This document shows positions 4,487 to 6,657 of a stretch of DNA of 6,657 bases, in pieces (the first letter of the stretch is position 1; each line of letters starts with the position of its first letter). Made by a program: the position numbers and the translations under genes. The notes beneath the pieces were generated by a model. It was not told where the DNA came from and ran no database searches. It was given only the letters and a program-made list of their open reading frames with translations. Origin of the DNA: an uncultured Eubacterium sp. Its GTDB lineage: Bacteria > Bacillota > Clostridia > Eubacteriales > Eubacteriaceae. The stretch spans positions 1 to 6,657 of the forward strand of contig CACZTE010000182.1 in NCBI GenBank assembly GCA_902784045.1, given 5' to 3'.

Positions 4487-6657
4487 TTGAAAAAGTACCT
4501 CAAAATGATCGGCTTTTATGTCCTCATTCTCGTAGTGATTATTGTAGCCGTTTCAGTTTTGAATCCGATGAAGTCCAGTGTCAAAACCTTGACCTACAGT
4601 GATTTGATTCATAATCTGCAAAACAATCAGATTAAAGAAATAAAAATCAGCGGCGGAAAAGTTTCCGGAAAACTGGAAAACGGTGATGAATTCGAAAGCA
4701 TCGTTCCCGAATATACCATCGACAATGTGGTCAGTGATTATATTCAGAAAGACGGATCAACTCTCAGCGTTACCATTGCCGAAGACAACAGTTGGTGGAT
4801 TTCACTGATTCCGTCACTTATTTTGATGATCATGCTGGTTGTGTTCTTTATTATGATGACACAACAGGGTGCCGGAGGCGGAAGAGTAATGAGTTTCGCC
4901 AAAAGCCACGCCCGAATGCACAACGACAAAGACAAACGCGTCACCTTTAAAGATGTTGCGGGGGCTGACGAAGAAAAAGAAGAGCTTGAAGAAATGGTTG
5001 ATTTCTTGAAATCGCCGGACCGCTACAATCGTTTGGGAGCCCGCATTCCCAAAGGTGTTCTCTTGGTGGGGCCTCCGGGAACAGGGAAGACCCTTTTGGC
5101 CAGAGCAGTGGCCGGAGAAGCCAGGGTGCCTTTCTTTATTATTTCAGGTTCGGATTTTGTTGAAATGTTTGTCGGCGTCGGTGCTTCCCGTGTTCGCGAC
5201 CTTTTTGACAATGCCAAAAAGAACGCGCCGTGTATTATTTTTATCGACGAAATTGACGCAGTCGGCCGCCACAGAGGCGCCGGCCTCGGCGGTGGTCACG
5301 ATGAACGTGAGCAAACATTAAACCAACTTTTGGTTGAGATGGACGGTTTTGGCGCCAACGAAGGCATCATTGTCATCGCAGCCACCAACCGTCCCGATAT
5401 CTTAGACCCGGCCCTTCTTCGTCCCGGTCGTTTTGACCGACAGATTACAGTCGGTGTTCCCGACGTTAAAGGGCGTGAAGCCATTTTGGATATCTATAAA
5501 CAAAATAAACCCATTGCTGAAGAAGTTGATCTCAATATCATCGCCAAGGGGACACCCGGCTTTACCGGCGCCGACTTGGAAAATCTGATGAATGAAGCGG
5601 CCTTGCTGGCGGCTCGCCGTAAAAAACGCTATATCGGCATGTCCGAAATGGAAGAAGCTATCAAACGCGTTATAGCAGGACCCGAAAAGAAAAGCCGCGT
5701 CATTGACGAAAATGATCAGCGCATTACGGCATATCATGAAGCCGGCCATGCCATTGTGATGGAATATCTGCACAATGGCGAAGAAGTGCATGAAATCTCA
5801 ATCATTCCCCGCGGTATGGCAGCGGGATACACAATCTCTTTGCCGACTGATGACAGTCAACACATGCCCAAACAAAAGTTGCTTGACCGTATTGCAGGTT
5901 TGTTGGGTGGACGCGCCGCCGAAAAAGTTGCTCTTGAGGATATTTGCACCGGCGCTTCAAATGACATTGAGCGCGCCACGGCCATCGCGCGGAAAATGGT
6001 GACTGAATGGGGAATGAGCGAACATTTGGGTCCGATGACTTTCGGCAAAGACGAAGGCGGAGAAGTATTCCTCGGACGTGATCTCGGTCGAAGCCGCAAC
6101 TATAGCGAAGAAGTTGCTGCGGTTATCGATAAAGAAATCCGAAGCATCGTTGAAACAGCTTACGACCGCGCGATTTCAATTCTCGAAGAAAAGAAAGACA
6201 CTTTGACCGGCATTGCCGAAGAATTACTCAAAGTCAGTACGTTGACCGGTGAAGAATTCAGAGCGATGTATGCCAACAACGGCGTGCGTCCCGTCATTAT
6301 TCCCACTGAAGAAGACAAAAAGGATGCGTCTGAAACGTCGGCTCAGAGTGATTCCGAAAAAGATGCGCCTGTCGAAGAATCCAAAGACAACAGCAAAGAA
6401 AATGCTGATGCGGATGTCGAGGAACAAGACCCTAAAGGAACTGAAACATCAGATGTGACGGACAATAAAATCGTCGATGATGTCAAACAAGATAATCATA
6501 ATTCGATGGAAAATACATCTGAATCTTCGGAAATAGCAAAAAAAACCGAAGAAGAGGATAAAACAGACGGTCAGTCAGGTCAAGATAAAACCAAAGCAAC
6601 ATCCATCGATGACGATGTGAATGAAGAAAAAACCGGTGATGCCGATAAAAAACCGCA
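4487..6657 (+). CDS. ftsH: ATP-dependent zinc metalloprotease FtsH with long acidic tail (3' end outside window)
   Basis: FtsH is a membrane-anchored AAA+ hexamer that unfolds and degrades damaged membrane proteins and selected regulators. At least 723 codons are present, with no stop before the edge. The start is TTG, giving MKKYLKMIG. Membrane helices are at about 7-24 and 105-124, flanking a small extracytoplasmic domain. The AAA module has Walker A GPPGTGKT (195-202), pore-loop F228 in MFVGVGAS, Walker B IIFIDE (D254, E255), and arginine fingers R312 and R315 in the SRH. The protease has HEAGH (417-421) and the third zinc ligand D493. All catalytic residues are intact. E. coli FtsH ends at 644 residues and B. 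subtilis at 637. Here, from residue 607, at least 117 residues form a disordered-looking acidic tail: about 39 Asp/Glu, 16 Lys, no Arg and no aromatic residue. Confidence 0.97.
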   Translation, partial: MKKYLKMIGFYVLILVVIIVAVSVLNPMKSSVKTLTYSDLIHNLQNNQIKEIKISGGKVSGKLENGDEFESIVPEYTIDNVVSDYIQKDGSTLSVTIAEDNSWWISLIPSLILMIMLVVFFIMMTQQGAGGGRVMSFAKSHARMHNDKDKRVTFKDVAGADEEKEELEEMVDFLKSPDRYNRLGARIPKGVLLVGPPGTGKTLLARAVAGEARVPFFIISGSDFVEMFVGVGASRVRDLFDNAKKNAPCIIFIDEIDAVGRHRGAGLGGGHDEREQTLNQLLVEMDGFGANEGIIVIAATNRPDILDPALLRPGRFDRQITVGVPDVKGREAILDIYKQNKPIAEEVDLNIIAKGTPGFTGADLENLMNEAALLAARRKKRYIGMSEMEEAIKRVIAGPEKKSRVIDENDQRITAYHEAGHAIVMEYLHNGEEVHEISIIPRGMAAGYTISLPTDDSQHMPKQKLLDRIAGLLGGRAAEKVALEDICTGASNDIERATAIARKMVTEWGMSEHLGPMTFGKDEGGEVFLGRDLGRSRNYSEEVAAVIDKEIRSIVETAYDRAISILEEKKDTLTGIAEELLKVSTLTGEEFRAMYANNGVRPVIIPTEEDKKDASETSAQSDSEKDAPVEESKDNSKENADADVEEQDPKGTETSDVTDNKIVDDVKQDNHNSMENTSESSEIAKKTEEEDKTDGQSGQDKTKATSIDDDVNEEKTGDADKKP

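Noticed and set aside
4744..6427. Several minus-strand frames of 60-130 codons opposite ftsH
   Set aside because: They are shadows of a fully conserved FtsH coding sequence, with no start signals or recognisable products.

Overview
The window is a stretch of core chromosome from a low-to-moderate GC Gram-positive bacterium of the Firmicutes/Bacillota, most likely a clostridial lineage. The evidence is gene order plus protein family: mazG, hup (HU), rqcP (yabO-like S4 protein), a divIC/ftsB-type division gene, a tRNA cluster containing Met and Glu, then tilS, hpt and ftsH. This is the same backbone as the Bacillus subtilis yabN-yabO-yabP-yabQ-divIC / trnSL-Met-Glu / spoIIE / tilS-hprT-ftsH region. 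The hup gene between mazG and rqcP is the arrangement I associate with clostridia. The Shine-Dalgarno sites (GGAGG, AAAGGAG) and near-consensus sigma-A promoters also fit. I cannot name a genus.

Layout, all on the plus strand. (1) 2-388: 3' end of mazG, cut by the left edge. (2) 417-804: hup with its own strong promoter and an intrinsic terminator. (3) 853-1754: rqcP and the divIC-like gene, 14 nt apart, closed by a terminator. (4) 1831-2295: a stable-RNA unit with an A-rich upstream element, a TTGACA-17-TATACT promoter, tRNA-Leu(UAA), initiator tRNA-fMet(CAU), elongator tRNA-Met(CAU) and tRNA-Glu(UUC), and a strong terminator. (5) 2339-4388: tilS and hpt, overlapping by 11 nt, behind a perfect -10 box and a pair of TCAAATTTGA-like palindromes. 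(6) 4487-6657: ftsH, starting with TTG and running off the right edge inside a long acidic tail. No gene-free stretch reaches 300 bases.

The genes are housekeeping ones: nucleotide-pool sanitation (MazG), nucleoid structure (HU), rescue of stalled 50S-nascent-chain complexes (RqcP), divisome assembly (DivIC-like), translation (tRNAs, and TilS, which lets tRNA-Ile(CAU) read AUA), purine salvage (Hpt) and membrane protein quality control (FtsH). The most informative feature is what is absent. The sporulation genes that sit at these positions in spore-formers (yabP and yabQ between rqcP and divIC; spoIIE between tRNA-Glu and tilS) are missing with close-packed junctions, which suggests a non-sporulating lineage. 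Next are two unusual low-complexity C-terminal extensions, on FtsH and on the DivIC-like protein. I see no mobile element, CRISPR array, phage gene or clearly undescribed system.
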